Positions 47,381-56,102 of a stretch of 64,000 nucleotides of DNA are shown here, piece after piece (position 1 is the first letter of the stretch; each line of letters starts with the position of its first letter). The notes beneath the pieces were generated by a model. The model saw only the letters and a list, made by a program, of their open reading frames with translations, was not told the origin of the DNA and did no database searches. The stretch is from Serratia sarumanii (GTDB lineage Bacteria; Pseudomonadota; Gammaproteobacteria; Enterobacterales; Enterobacteriaceae): contig NZ_CP124750.1 of NCBI RefSeq assembly GCF_029962605.1, positions 3,534,001 through 3,598,000 of the forward strand. The letters are read 5' to 3'. Position numbers and translations under genes: made by a program.

Positions 47381-47776
47381 CTACTTAACCAGGTACATGC
47401 CTTCGCTGGCCGGGCGGCTGAGCTTGAAGCCAAACTTTTCATACAGCGACGGCACGTCGGCCATCAGGGTGATATAAGCACCCTGCGGTGCGGCCCGTTC
47501 CAGATAGGCCATAATATGGCTCATGATCTGGCGCCCCAATCCTTTCCCCTGGTGTTCGGGATCGACCGCCACATCAACAATCTCGAAATTCAGCCCGCCA
47601 TCGCCCACCACACGCCCCATGCCGACCACCAGCCCCGACAACGTGATTTGCACGCCGTACAGGCTGTTGGGCAACGCACGTTCGGCGCCCGCACGCGGCC
47701 GCGCCGACAGGCCGGCAACCTGCCGCAGCCGCATAAAATCGTCCACCGGCGCCACTTGCTGTTTCACGCTATACAA
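47381..47776 (-). CDS. GNAT-family acetyltransferase with TTG start
   Basis: The 131-residue GNAT protein has the acetyl-CoA-binding motif VAVDPEHQGKGLGRQIMSHIM and a C-terminal segment VPSLYEKFGFKL. Translation most likely begins at TTG 47774-47776, because AAGGAGG lies 5 bases upstream and no ATG is suitably placed. The substrate is unknown. It lies between the tRNA-Ala genes and gltX, on the same strand as gltX but separated from it by a terminator. Confidence 0.85.
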   Translation of the reverse strand: MYSVKQQVAPVDDFMRLRQVAGLSARPRAGAERALPNSLYGVQITLSGLVVGMGRVVGDGGLNFEIVDVAVDPEHQGKGLGRQIMSHIMAYLERAAPQGAYITLMADVPSLYEKFGFKLSRPASEGMYLVK

Positions 47777-47830
47777 GATGCCTCCTTAATATTCCTCACC
47801 GTTTGCTTTAGCCCATTGAGTGTAGGCGGA

Positions 47831-47866
47831 AAAAAAGCCCCGGGATCGCTCCACGGGGCTTTTTCT
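47831..47866 (-). terminator. gltX terminator
   Basis: On the minus strand AGCCCCG and CGGGGCT flank a loop of about 11 bases and are followed by a run of T. Confidence 0.85.
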
Positions 47867-47884
47867 TTAAGGCGCATCAGCCAA

Positions 47885-49300
47885 TCAGGCTTGCGCTTCG
47901 CGCTCGGCGATGTAAGCCAGCGCCATGTCGATGCGCTGCAGCGAACGCTTCTGGCCGATCGCATGCACGGTCACGTCCATGCCCGGCGACTGACCGGCGC
48001 CGGTCACCGCAACGCGCAGCGGCATGCCGACTTTACCCATGCCAACACCCAGCTCATCCGCCGTGCCCTGAATGGCGTCGTGCACGTTTTCCGGCGTCCA
48101 GACGGTGATGGCGGCCAGCTTGGCGCGCACCGCTTCCAGCGGCTGACGCGCCACCGGGCGCAGGTGCTTCTTGGCGGCGTCGGCATCGAACTCGCTGAAG
48201 TCTTCATAGAAGTAGCGGCAGGACTCCGCCATCTCTTTCAGCGTTTTGCAACGCTCGCCCAGCAGCTTGACGATGTCTTTCAGTTCCGGGCCGTTGCGGG
48301 TTTCAAGGCCCAGTTGCTCAACGTGCCACGCCAGATGCACCGCCACTTCTTCCGCCGGCATATGGTTGATGTAGTGGTGGTTCAGCCACTGCAGCTTCTC
48401 GGTGTTGAACGCGCTGGCGGATTTGTTGATCGCTTCCAGCGTGAAGAACTCTTTCATCTCATCGATGGAGAAGATCTCCTGATCGCCGTGGGACCAGCCC
48501 AGACGCACCAGGTAGTTCAGCAGCGCCTGCGGCAGATAGCCGTCGTCGCGGTACTGCATAACGCCCACGGCGCCGTGACGCTTGGACAGTTTTTTACCGT
48601 CGTCGCCGAGGATCATCGACACGTGTGCATATTCCGGCACCGGCGCGCCCAGCGCTTTGAGAATGTTGATCTGGCGCGGGGTGTTGTTGATGTGGTCTTC
48701 GCCGCGGATCACGTGGGTGATTTCCATGTCCCAGTCATCGACGACGACGCAGAAGTTATAGGTTGGCGAACCATCGGTACGGCGGATGATCAGATCGTCC
48801 AGCTCCTGGTTGCTGAATTCGATCGGGCCGCGAATTTTGTCGTCGAAAATCACCGAGCCTTCCTGCGGGTTGCGAAAGCGCACCACGTGCGGCTCGTCGT
48901 CGGTGTGGCTGCACTGGCTGTCGCGGCAGTGGCCGTCGTAGCGCGGCTTCTCGCCGTTTTCCATCTGCTTCTCGCGCAGCGCTTCCAGACGTTCCTTGGA
49001 GCAATAGCATTTATAGGCAGTGCCCTGCTCCAGCATCTCGTCGATGACCGCGTTGTAACGATCGAAACGCTTGGTCTGGAAATACGGGCCTTCATCCCAA
49101 TCCAGGTTCAACCAGTTCATGCCATCCATAATTGCGTCGATCGCGTCCTGGGTGGAGCGTTCCAGATCGGTATCTTCGATACGCAGAACGAACTCACCGC
49201 CCGCATGGCGGCTGAACAACCAGGAATAAAGTGCGGTACGCGCGCCGCCGACGTGAAGATAGCCGGTCGGGCTCGGTGCAAAACGGGTTTTGATTTTCAT
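47885..49300 (-). CDS. gltX: Glutamyl-tRNA synthetase
   Basis: The 471-residue class-I aminoacyl-tRNA synthetase charges tRNA-Glu. The HIGH-type motif lies in [16 protein letters not shown] and the KMSKS-type motif in [15 protein letters not shown] zinc-binding cluster, with Cys and His in YKCYCSKE and [11 protein letters not shown], matches the E. coli enzyme. I set the start at ATG 49298-49300 ([13 protein letters not shown]). It is divergent from the valU-type tRNA operon as in E. coli. Confidence 0.98.
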   Translation of the reverse strand: MKIKTRFAPSPTGYLHVGGARTALYSWLFSRHAGGEFVLRIEDTDLERSTQDAIDAIMDGMNWLNLDWDEGPYFQTKRFDRYNAVIDEMLEQGTAYKCYCSKERLEALREKQMENGEKPRYDGHCRDSQCSHTDDEPHVVRFRNPQEGSVIFDDKIRGPIEFSNQELDDLIIRRTDGSPTYNFCVVVDDWDMEITHVIRGEDHINNTPRQINILKALGAPVPEYAHVSMILGDDGKKLSKRHGAVGVMQYRDDGYLPQALLNYLVRLGWSHGDQEIFSIDEMKEFFTLEAINKSASAFNTEKLQWLNHHYINHMPAEEVAVHLAWHVEQLGLETRNGPELKDIVKLLGERCKTLKEMAESCRYFYEDFSEFDADAAKKHLRPVARQPLEAVRAKLAAITVWTPENVHDAIQGTADELGVGMGKVGMPLRVAVTGAGQSPGMDVTVHAIGQKRSLQRIDMALAYIAEREAQA

Positions 49301-49549
49301 TGGGTTCACTGCCTTATTACGCAACGCGTGTCGGCGGTTGCCGACGATTGCTCGGAATTGAAAAAAGAGTGGACGACATTGTAACACCACGCGCTAATTC
49401 CTCAACGCCGACACGATATTGCGCCGGTCGATTTCGCGCGTTTTGCGGCGAGTTTCGCATAGCGTTGCGCAAAGAATCGGCGCCGCTGGCGATAATTATC
49501 GCGCCCTGCCTAAATTTGCGGCGAACGATTGAAATCATTTTAAAAACCG

Positions 49550-49577
49550 TTGACTCACTTTGAACTATCCCTATAAT
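49550..49577 (+). promoter_or_regulatory. Promoter of the tRNA-Val/Lys operon
   Basis: TTGACT and perfect TATAAT are separated by 16 bp, 17 bp before the first mature tRNA. A GC-rich stretch (GGGGCG) follows, as in stringently controlled tRNA promoters. Confidence 0.85.
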
Positions 49578-49594
49578 GCGACTCCAACAAGACG

Positions 49595-49670
49595 GGGCGA
49601 TTAGCTCAGTTGGTAGAGCATCTCCTTTACACGGAGGGGGTCGGCGGTTCGAGCCCGTCATCGCCCACCA
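49595..49670 (+). tRNA. valU: tRNA-Val (anticodon TAC), copy 1
   Basis: 76-nt cloverleaf with encoded CCA. Acceptor stem GGGCGAT/ATCGCCC; anticodon loop TTTACAC. First gene of a four-tRNA operon matching E. coli valU-valX-valY-lysV. Confidence 0.97.
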
Positions 49671-49698
49671 TCTTGTTGAGAAAAATGAGAACGAATGA

Positions 49699-49774
49699 GG
49701 GTGATTAGCTCAGTTGGTAGAGCATCTCCTTTACACGGAGGGGGTCGGCGGTTCGAGCCCGTCATCACCCACCA
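49699..49774 (+). tRNA. valX: tRNA-Val (anticodon TAC), copy 2
   Basis: Same body as copy 1 but with acceptor stem GGGTGAT/ATCACCC, a compensated base-pair change. Anticodon TAC. Confidence 0.97.
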
Positions 49775-49812
49775 TCATTCTCTCGTTTAGCAGTGCCTGG
49801 AAGTCCTGAAGT

Positions 49813-49888
49813 GGGTGATTAGCTCAGTTGGTAGAGCATCTCCTTTACACGGAGGGGGTCGGCGGTTCGAGCCCGTCATCACCCACCA
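49813..49888 (+). tRNA. valY: tRNA-Val (anticodon TAC), copy 3
   Basis: Identical to copy 2 across the full gene. It is followed after 7 bases by tRNA-Lys. Confidence 0.97.
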
Positions 49889-49895
49889 CTTCTGC

Positions 49896-49971
49896 GGGTC
49901 GTTAGCTCAGTTGGTAGAGCAGTTGACTTTTAATCAATTGGTCGCAGGTTCGAATCCTGCACGACCCACCA
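49896..49971 (+). tRNA. lysV: tRNA-Lys (anticodon TTT)
   Basis: 76-nt cloverleaf with encoded CCA; acceptor GGGTCGT/ACGACCC; anticodon loop CTTTTAA gives TTT. Last complete tRNA of the operon. Its final 19 nt are repeated 199 bp downstream. Confidence 0.97.
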
Positions 49972-50012
49972 ATTCAGAAAAAAGCGCCTTTTGGCGCTTT
50001 TTTCGTTTCTGC
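49953..50012 (+). repeat. 60-bp direct repeat, copy 1 (tRNA-Lys 3' end plus terminator)
   Basis: Covers the last 19 nt of tRNA-Lys, a short linker and the terminator hairpin AGCGCC/GGCGCT with T run (49978-50003). It is identical over 60 bp to 50152-50211. The flanking bases differ, so the repeat ends are sharp. Confidence 0.92.
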
Positions 50013-50151
50013 GCCACCCAACTCTGACTTCATCTTCTCGCAGGCATAGTTTACCGAGTCGTGAAGGATGAAGAACCGTAGAGGTTCGAGCATCGCGCAG
50101 CGATACGACAACGCGCAGCGTTGCCCGCAGGGTGAGGCCAAAGGCCGAATC

Positions 50152-50211
50152 AATCCTGCACGACCCACCAATTCAGAAAAAAGCGCCTTTTGGCGCTTTT
50201 TTCGTTTCTGC
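50152..50211 (+). repeat. 60-bp direct repeat, copy 2
   Basis: Exact second copy, offset 199 bp from the first, again containing 19 nt of the tRNA-Lys 3' end with CCA and the terminator (50177-50202). No tRNA body precedes it. The 139 bp between copies include GC-rich short repeats and a basic short frame but no recognised gene. A partial duplication of this type is known downstream of E. coli tyrT. Confidence 0.9.
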
Positions 50212-50256
50212 CGATCGATATCCCTTTCTTCTTCATTCACCACACGCTGAGATACG

Positions 50257-50269
50257 AATGGTTATCATT
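50257..50269 (+). promoter_or_regulatory. Fur-box-like site upstream of fepB
   Basis: AATGGTTATCATT agrees with the Fur hexamer-type consensus AATGATAATCATT at 11 of 13 positions. It lies about 97 bp before the fepB start. Confidence 0.65.
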
Positions 50270-50365
50270 TTGCCGGCTTGGATGGTAAATTAGCGGGCAT
50301 CCACCACGCAGCCAATCCGTCGCCGGATTGATAAGCCTTAGTTCAAGGAAAGAAAGAGCCCGCTC

Positions 50366-51373
50366 ATGACCCTATCCTTACGCCAGCTGTTCATTGCATT
50401 TATCGCCACTTCCAGCCTGCTGCTCAGCGGCTGCGGCCCGGACGACAAGAGCGACGGGCAGAAACCGTCCGCCCCCGTTGCCGACAGCAGTTGGCCGCGC
50501 ACCATCGACAGCGCCAAAGGGAAATTCACGCTGGAAAAACCACCGCAGCGCATCGTGTCCACCAGCGTCACCATCACCGGCACGCTGCTGGCTATTGACG
50601 CCCCGGTGGTCGCCAGCGCCGCCACCAGCCCAAATCCCCTGGTGGCCGATAAGCAAGGCTTCTTTACCCAGTGGAGCGAAGTGGCCAAACAGCGCCACGT
50701 CGAACGGCTGTATCAGGTGGAGCCCAATGCCGAAGCCGTCGCCGCCGCCGCACCGGATTTGATCGTCGTCGCCGCCACCGGCGGTGATTCGGCGTTGAAG
50801 CTGTATGACCAGCTGTCCGCCATTGCGCCGACGCTGGTGCTCGACTATGGCGACAAAAGCTGGCAGCAGCTGGCCAGCGAGCTCGGCGAGATCACCGGCC
50901 ATGAAGCCGGCGCCAAACAGGCGGAGGATCGTTTCGAACAGCGCGTGGAGCAAGTGAAGCAGGCGATCGCGCTGCCGCCGCAGCCGACCACTCCGCTGGT
51001 GTATGCCGACAACGGCCGCGAGGCCATGCTGTGGACGCCGGGTTCCGCCCAGGGCAAGTTGCTGACCCAGCTCGGCTTCCAGCTGGCCACCCCGCCGGAA
51101 AGCGCCAAAGGCAACACCAGCATGGGTAAACGCCATGACATCATCCAGATCTCCGGCGAAAAAATGGCCGAAGGCCTGAACGGCAAAACGCTGATCCTGT
51201 TCGCCACCAACGAGCGCAAAGTGCAAGAGGTGCTGGCCAACCCATTCCTCAAACATCTGGAGCCGGTGGAACAGCGGCACGTCTACGCCGTCGGCAACGA
51301 CACTTTCCGTCTCGATTACTACAGCGCCACCAACATGCTGAACCAAATCGAACGGCTGTTCAAAAAGCCCTGA
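50366..51373 (+). CDS. fepB: FepB, ferric-enterobactin-type periplasmic binding protein
   Basis: The 335-residue class-III substrate-binding protein captures ferric catecholate siderophores for FepDGC. The signal peptide ends in LLLSGC with Cys23 as lipidation site, so it may be a lipoprotein, unlike soluble E. coli FepB. Family-typical PPQRIVSTSVTITGTLLAID and AAAAPDLIVVAATGGDSALK are present. A Fur-box-like site lies upstream. It is followed after 214 bp by fepDGC on the same strand with its own Fur box. Confidence 0.92.
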   Translation: MTLSLRQLFIAFIATSSLLLSGCGPDDKSDGQKPSAPVADSSWPRTIDSAKGKFTLEKPPQRIVSTSVTITGTLLAIDAPVVASAATSPNPLVADKQGFFTQWSEVAKQRHVERLYQVEPNAEAVAAAAPDLIVVAATGGDSALKLYDQLSAIAPTLVLDYGDKSWQQLASELGEITGHEAGAKQAEDRFEQRVEQVKQAIALPPQPTTPLVYADNGREAMLWTPGSAQGKLLTQLGFQLATPPESAKGNTSMGKRHDIIQISGEKMAEGLNGKTLILFATNERKVQEVLANPFLKHLEPVEQRHVYAVGNDTFRLDYYSATNMLNQIERLFKKP

Positions 51374-51556
51374 ACCACGCCGTCGGCAGGCCAGCCTCCT
51401 GCCGACGTTTGCCATAAACAGGGCAACCGTTCACATTCAATCAATTGAAATATCAATAGTTATTAACATCGTCACCGCACCTGCGCCACCAACCGGCGGG
51501 TGCATGCGGGCGTAAACTCGTGCTACTATTAGCGCCCGCATGAACGCAAATAACAA

Positions 51557-51571
51557 TGAGAATAAAAATCA
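51557..51571 (+). promoter_or_regulatory. Fur box at fepD
   Basis: TGAGAATAAAAATCA agrees with the 7-1-7 Fur consensus at 11 of 14 positions. It overlaps the DNA just upstream of the chosen fepD start, which argues against the earlier in-frame ATG at 51540. Confidence 0.65.
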
Positions 51572-51587
51572 TACAGGAGTTACCGGT

Positions 51588-52643
51588 GTGAACGTACCCA
51601 CTCCGACTGAGCGGACGCTTTCGTCCGCACCGCACGCAGCTTACGCCAGTGGCTTCAAACGCATCGCCGGGTTCGGTATCGGCTTGGCGCTGTTGCTGCT
51701 GTGCATCATTGCCAGCCTGATGCTGGGTTCCAAAGCCATCCCCTTCCATACCGTCTGGCTCAGCCTGCAGGGCGCCGCGAGCGGTTCCGACAGCACCATC
51801 ATTCTCAACGCCCGGGTACCCCGCACGCTGGCGGGCATCTTGGCCGGCATGGCGCTCGGCGCCGCCGGCGCGCTGATTCAGGCGTTGACGCGCAATCCGT
51901 TGGCCGATCCCGGCGTGCTCGGCATCAACGCCGGCGCCAGCTTCGCCGTGGTCATCGGCATCATGTTTTTCGGCGCCGCCACCACCGAAAGCTATATGGC
52001 CTACGCCTTTGTCGGCGCCGCCCTCACCACCCTGCTGGTCTATCTGATCGGCACGCTGGCGGGCGGGCGCATCAACCCGGTGCGGCTGACGCTGGCCGGC
52101 GTGGCGATCGGCGCGGTGCTGCTCGGCATCACCACCGGGCTGTCGCTGATCGATCCGCAAACCTTCGACCAACTGCGCTTCTGGCAGGCCGGTACGCTGG
52201 ATATCCGCACGCTGTCCACGCTGCCGGTCACCGCCCCCGCCATTTTGCTCGGCTGCCTGCTGACGCTGCTCATCGCCCGGCCGCTGAATACCATCGGCAT
52301 GGGGGAAGATCTGGCTATCGCGCTCGGCGCGCGCGTGGTGCTGACTCAGGTCATCGCGGTGATCGCCATCACGCTGCTGTGCGGCGCGGCAACCGCCACC
52401 GTCGGCCCAATCAGTTTCATCGGCCTGATGGTGCCGCATATCGCCCGCTGGTGGGTCGGCCCCGACCAGCGCTGGATCCTGCCCTACTCCATGCTGCTGG
52501 CGCCGATTTTACTGCTGTGCGCCGACGTGGTCGGCCGTCTGCTGGCGGCCGGTGAGCTGCGGGTTTCCATCGTGGCGGCCTTCATCGGTGCGCCGGTGCT
52601 GATCTGGCTGGTACGCCGCAAGAAAACGCTGGGGGGGCTGTGA
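51588..52643 (+). CDS. fepD: FepD, ferric-enterobactin ABC permease subunit
   Basis: The 351-residue permease of the FecCD family has about nine or ten helices. It shows RVPRTLAGILAGMALGAAGA, the family loop TRNPLADPGVLGINAGA and the ATPase-contact region GPISFIGLMVPHIAR. I prefer GTG 51588 (AGGAG 8 bases upstream) over ATG 51540, since the earlier start would put the Fur box inside the gene. FepD and FepG form the channel. Its stop overlaps the fepG start. Confidence 0.92.
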   Translation: MNVPTPTERTLSSAPHAAYASGFKRIAGFGIGLALLLLCIIASLMLGSKAIPFHTVWLSLQGAASGSDSTIILNARVPRTLAGILAGMALGAAGALIQALTRNPLADPGVLGINAGASFAVVIGIMFFGAATTESYMAYAFVGAALTTLLVYLIGTLAGGRINPVRLTLAGVAIGAVLLGITTGLSLIDPQTFDQLRFWQAGTLDIRTLSTLPVTAPAILLGCLLTLLIARPLNTIGMGEDLAIALGARVVLTQVIAVIAITLLCGAATATVGPISFIGLMVPHIARWWVGPDQRWILPYSMLLAPILLLCADVVGRLLAAGELRVSIVAAFIGAPVLIWLVRRKKTLGGL

Positions 52644-53680
52644 TGAGTCTGCCCCACACGTTGCATATCGGCCGCCCGGACGGCGTCATCAACTGGCGCA
52701 TGCCGCTGCGCCTGCTGTTGGTCAACCTTTCGCTGCTGGCGCTGTGCCTGGCGATGGCCGTTGCCGCGCTGTGCTACGGCACGCTGCAGCTTTCGCTGGA
52801 ACAGGTCCTTGCCGCGCTCAGCGGCGAGGCGCCGAAAAATCTGGTCACCGTGGTTACCCAATGGCGCTTGCCGCGTATCGCCATGGCGCTGCTGTTAGGC
52901 GCCGCGCTCGGCATGAGCGGCGCCATCTTCCAGTCGATTATCCGCAACCCGCTCGGCAGCCCGGACGTGATTGGCTTTAACATGGGGGCTTACACCGGCG
53001 CGCTGATCGCCATCACCCTGTTCAACGGCGGCTATTACTACATCGCCGGCGGCGCGCTGGCCGGCGGCATTCTCGCCGCGCTGGCCATCTACCTGCTGGC
53101 CTGGCGGCAAGGCATCGCCGGCTTCCGGCTGATCATCGTCGGCATCGCCATCAGCGCGGTATTGGTCTCCACCAATACCTGGCTGATCATTACCGCCTCG
53201 CTGGAGCGCGCCATGGACGCCGCCATGTGGCAGGCCGGTTCGCTCAACGGCATGACCTGGCAGAAAGCCCAGCCTGCCACGGCGTTCATCGTGCTGGCGG
53301 CCGCGGCCGCGCTGCTGATGGGCAAACGGCTGCAGCTGCTGGAAATGGGCGACGACACGGCGCGCGCGCTGGGCGTGAACGCCGAAGGCAGCCGGCTGTG
53401 GCTGATGCTGTTCGGCGTCACCCTCACCGCCGCCGTCACCGCCACCGCCGGGCCGATTTCCTTCATCGCGCTGGCGGCGCCGCAGATCGCCCGCCGCCTG
53501 GCCGGCCAATCCTCGGTCACCCTGACGTCCTCGGCGCTGATGGGCGCGGCGCTGCTGATCGGCGCCGACGTGGTGTCCCAACATCTTTTCGCACCGATCC
53601 AACTGCCGGTCGGGGTCGTGACCGTCTGCATCGGCGGCCTGTACCTGATTTGGCTGCTCATCCGTGAGGCCCGCAGATAA
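52643..53680 (+). CDS. fepG: FepG, ferric-enterobactin ABC permease subunit
   Basis: The 345-residue FecCD-family permease pairs with FepD. Motifs are WRLPRIAMALLLGAALGMSG, IIRNPLGSPDVIGFNMGAYTG and the coupling segment GPISFIALAAPQIARRL. The frame opens GTG-ATG; I chose the ATG at 52643, overlapping the fepD stop (TGATG) behind a poly-G ribosome-binding site. Stop TAA overlaps the fepC ATG. Confidence 0.95.
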   Translation: MSLPHTLHIGRPDGVINWRMPLRLLLVNLSLLALCLAMAVAALCYGTLQLSLEQVLAALSGEAPKNLVTVVTQWRLPRIAMALLLGAALGMSGAIFQSIIRNPLGSPDVIGFNMGAYTGALIAITLFNGGYYYIAGGALAGGILAALAIYLLAWRQGIAGFRLIIVGIAISAVLVSTNTWLIITASLERAMDAAMWQAGSLNGMTWQKAQPATAFIVLAAAAALLMGKRLQLLEMGDDTARALGVNAEGSRLWLMLFGVTLTAAVTATAGPISFIALAAPQIARRLAGQSSVTLTSSALMGAALLIGADVVSQHLFAPIQLPVGVVTVCIGGLYLIWLLIREARR

Positions 53681-54504
53681 TGAAGAATGACAATGCCATG
53701 AGCCACCGCCTGCACGCCTCGCACCTGAAGCTGGGCTACGACAATAAAATCATCGCTGACGATCTGAGCGTGGCGATCCCCGACGGCGCCTTCACAGTGA
53801 TCGTCGGGCCGAACGCCTGCGGCAAATCGACGCTGCTGCGCGCCCTGTGCCGTCTGCTGAAACCCAGCGCTGGCGAGGTGATGCTGGACGGCAAAAACAT
53901 CAGCAGTTTCGCCACCAAGGCGCTGGCGCGCGAGCTTGGGCTGCTGCCGCAAACCTCTATCGCACCGGACAGCATTACCGTGGCGGATCTGGTATCGCGC
54001 GGCCGCTACCCGCACCAGAGCCTGCTGAAACAGTGGACGCAGGCCGACAAACAGGCGGTGGAAGCCGCCATGGCGGCCACCAACGTCGGCCAGCTGGCGG
54101 ACCGCAGCGTCGACGAGCTGTCCGGCGGGCAGCGCCAGCGCGTCTGGGTGGCGATGGCGTTGGCGCAGCAAACGCCGCTGCTGCTGCTGGATGAACCGAC
54201 CACCTATCTGGACATCGCGCATCAGATCGAGCTGCTGGATCTGTTCCGCCAGCTCAACCGCGAGCACGGCCAAACCCTCATCGCGGTGCTGCACGATCTC
54301 AACCACGCCTGCCGCTATGCCGATCACATCATCGCTATGCGCGACGGCAAGATCGTGGCGGAGGGGAAACCGGCGGAGATCATCACCGCCGAGCTGGTGG
54401 AACGGGTATTCGGCATGCCGTGCATGATCATCGACGATCCGCTGTCCCACACGCCGCTGGTGATCCCGCGCGGCCGCTACCACTGCGACACGCCGCAGGC
54501 ATGA
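53680..54504 (+). CDS. fepC: FepC, ferric-enterobactin ABC ATPase
   Basis: The 274-residue ATPase powers uptake through FepDG. Walker A GPNACGKST (about residues 44-52), the ABC signature LSGGQRQRVWVAMAL, Walker B LLLLDEPTTYLD and the H-loop VLHDLNHACRYAD are intact. The start overlaps the fepG stop (TAATG). A second ATG at codon 7 is possible. The operon ends here with a terminator. Confidence 0.97.
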   Translation: MKNDNAMSHRLHASHLKLGYDNKIIADDLSVAIPDGAFTVIVGPNACGKSTLLRALCRLLKPSAGEVMLDGKNISSFATKALARELGLLPQTSIAPDSITVADLVSRGRYPHQSLLKQWTQADKQAVEAAMAATNVGQLADRSVDELSGGQRQRVWVAMALAQQTPLLLLDEPTTYLDIAHQIELLDLFRQLNREHGQTLIAVLHDLNHACRYADHIIAMRDGKIVAEGKPAEIITAELVERVFGMPCMIIDDPLSHTPLVIPRGRYHCDTPQA

Positions 54505-54506
54505 AA

Positions 54507-54528
54507 AAGGCCGGGTTAGCCCGGCCTT
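54507..54528. terminator. Bidirectional terminator between fepC and fes
   Basis: AAGGCCGGG and CCCGGCCTT pair around TTAG. Runs of A and T on both sides let it end both convergent units, with the better T run on the fes strand. Confidence 0.85.
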
Positions 54529-54541
54529 CGTTTATCCATGA

Positions 54542-55825
54542 CTAGGGAGCCAACAGCGCCCGCAATCCGTCGAGCAAACCGCCGCGCCAGCAGACGGCAT
54601 CATGCCCGCCGGCGAATACGCGATAATCGACCCGATGCCCCGCCTCCACCAGCGCCCGATGCATTTGGCGATTGACCTGATGAATATCCCTCTCCCCTTC
54701 ACCGGCTTCCTGAAAGACGCGCAGCGGCGTCGCGGCGCACAAGCCCCGCCGCACCTGTTCAGTCAACCAGCCGACGTCGGCGTCATACTCCTCAGCCGGG
54801 TTAATCATCGCTTCAATATGCGGCCACCAGAAAGAACCCGACTGGGTCAATACGCAGCCGAAACGCTGCGGCCAATGCAACCCGGCATACAACGCCGCCA
54901 ACCCGCCGTAACTCTGCCCCGCCACCACCGTGCGCTGCGGATCGTCGCTGTAAGGCGCACGCGCCGCCACCTGCGGCAGCAGCTCCTCTTGCACCGCCCG
55001 CCAGAAAGCCGCATTGCAGGCCAATTCTTCCGCACGCCGCGCCATGTCTATCACGTCGATAAACAGATAAAGCGCCGACGGCAGCCTTCCGTTAAGCGTC
55101 TCGGCGTCCAGTGCGGAAAAAATCGGTATGCCATGCAGCCAAAATTGCCCGTCCAGCAGTACGACTAACGGGCGGTCTTCCCCTGCGCCGGTGGCGTACA
55201 GCCAGATGTTGCGTCGGTTAGCCAATCGTTCGCTGTGCCAAAAGAAGTGCTGCAAACGCCCAGACGCGGCGGGCAATGCTTGCCCGGCGTCCAACGCCCG
55301 CCACGCTGATTGATCCGGCGCCGCCGGCAAATGTATCGCAGACAACGGGAAGCCGCGGCTGCTGCAGTGTGGCGCCACCGGATTGAGCGGATCATGGCGC
55401 ATCAACGGAAACAACGAACACCACCACTGACGCTGCTGCTGCCGACGCTGAGCCGCATCGCCGGTAAAAGCGGGCGGCAGTTGCGCCGTCTCAATGGGTA
55501 TAAAACTGTAACTGCCTCGCCAATCTTCGCGAACAGTGAACTGCCACCACCAAATATCGCTACCCGGCCGGCGTTCCAGACTCTGTGGCGAAGGGCTGTG
55601 ATGGTCGGTCACGCAGTTGATATCGACATACACCTTTTTAATCGGCGAGCGCCGTTCATCACCCCACGGGTCGCGCCAAAAAAAGGTAACGCGCACCTGC
55701 GCTGCGGGCAGCGATTCGACGAGCGGCGTTCCCAACTCCGCGACCTGACGCCACCAATCTTCTCCGCCGAGATCGGGCCTTTGCAGCAGGTTGAGCACCA
55801 GGCCATCGGCATGAAGCGAATGCAT
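54542..55825 (-). CDS. fes: Fes-type enterochelin esterase
   Basis: The 427-residue cytoplasmic esterase hydrolyses ferric tri-catecholate siderophores to release iron. It has an N-terminal Fes domain (FFWRDPWGDERRSP, SPQSLERRPGSDIWWWQF) and a C-terminal alpha/beta-hydrolase domain with the nucleophile in VVAGQSYGGLAAL and the catalytic His in FAGGHDAVCWRGGLLDGL. Length is slightly above E. coli Fes. It is convergent with fepC and divergent from the TonB receptor gene, sharing a Fur-box region with it. Confidence 0.92.
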   Translation of the reverse strand: MHSLHADGLVLNLLQRPDLGGEDWWRQVAELGTPLVESLPAAQVRVTFFWRDPWGDERRSPIKKVYVDINCVTDHHSPSPQSLERRPGSDIWWWQFTVREDWRGSYSFIPIETAQLPPAFTGDAAQRRQQQRQWWCSLFPLMRHDPLNPVAPHCSSRGFPLSAIHLPAAPDQSAWRALDAGQALPAASGRLQHFFWHSERLANRRNIWLYATGAGEDRPLVVLLDGQFWLHGIPIFSALDAETLNGRLPSALYLFIDVIDMARRAEELACNAAFWRAVQEELLPQVAARAPYSDDPQRTVVAGQSYGGLAALYAGLHWPQRFGCVLTQSGSFWWPHIEAMINPAEEYDADVGWLTEQVRRGLCAATPLRVFQEAGEGERDIHQVNRQMHRALVEAGHRVDYRVFAGGHDAVCWRGGLLDGLRALLAP

Positions 55826-56102
55826 TTTTCCTTTTTCCCCTGTTCACCGCACCCGGCGTTTTTTGTTTTCTTGAATAATGCAAATGGTATTGAGAATTAT
55901 TTGTATTTTCAATAAAATGTAACCAATTATAAATCAACGCGCCTGAGGTCAACAAGGCCACTTCGAAGCGTGGCTCTGCAAAACGGTAAGCGATTCGTCC
56001 ACCGTTCATTTATGGCAAGGAACTGCGCAGCCCTTCTCGGCGGCGCCAAATGAAAAAAGACAGCAATAGCTTGATATAAAATTGTTTTTTAAGGGATGAA
56101 AA
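55826..56102. promoter_or_regulatory. Divergent iron-regulated promoter region (fes / TonB receptor)
   Basis: At 55882-55906 the sequence around TATTGAGAATTATTTGTATT contains overlapping Fur-box-like units (TGAGAAT and its mates). This AT-rich 277-bp region should drive fes leftward and the receptor gene rightward under Fur. Confidence 0.7.

Noticed and set aside
49974..50243. Minus-strand 89-codon frame over the tRNA-Lys repeat
   Set aside because: It is simply the complement of terminators and tRNA ends and contains the repeated sequence twice.
50068..50250. 60-codon basic frame across the tRNA-Lys repeat
   Set aside because: It runs through a terminator and a tRNA 3' end, with no ribosome-binding site. 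It was kept only as a remark in the repeat finding, by analogy to tyrT.
51540..51587. Upstream ATG start for fepD
   Set aside because: It would place the Fur-box-like sequence within the coding region and add 16 polar residues; the GTG with AGGAG is better.
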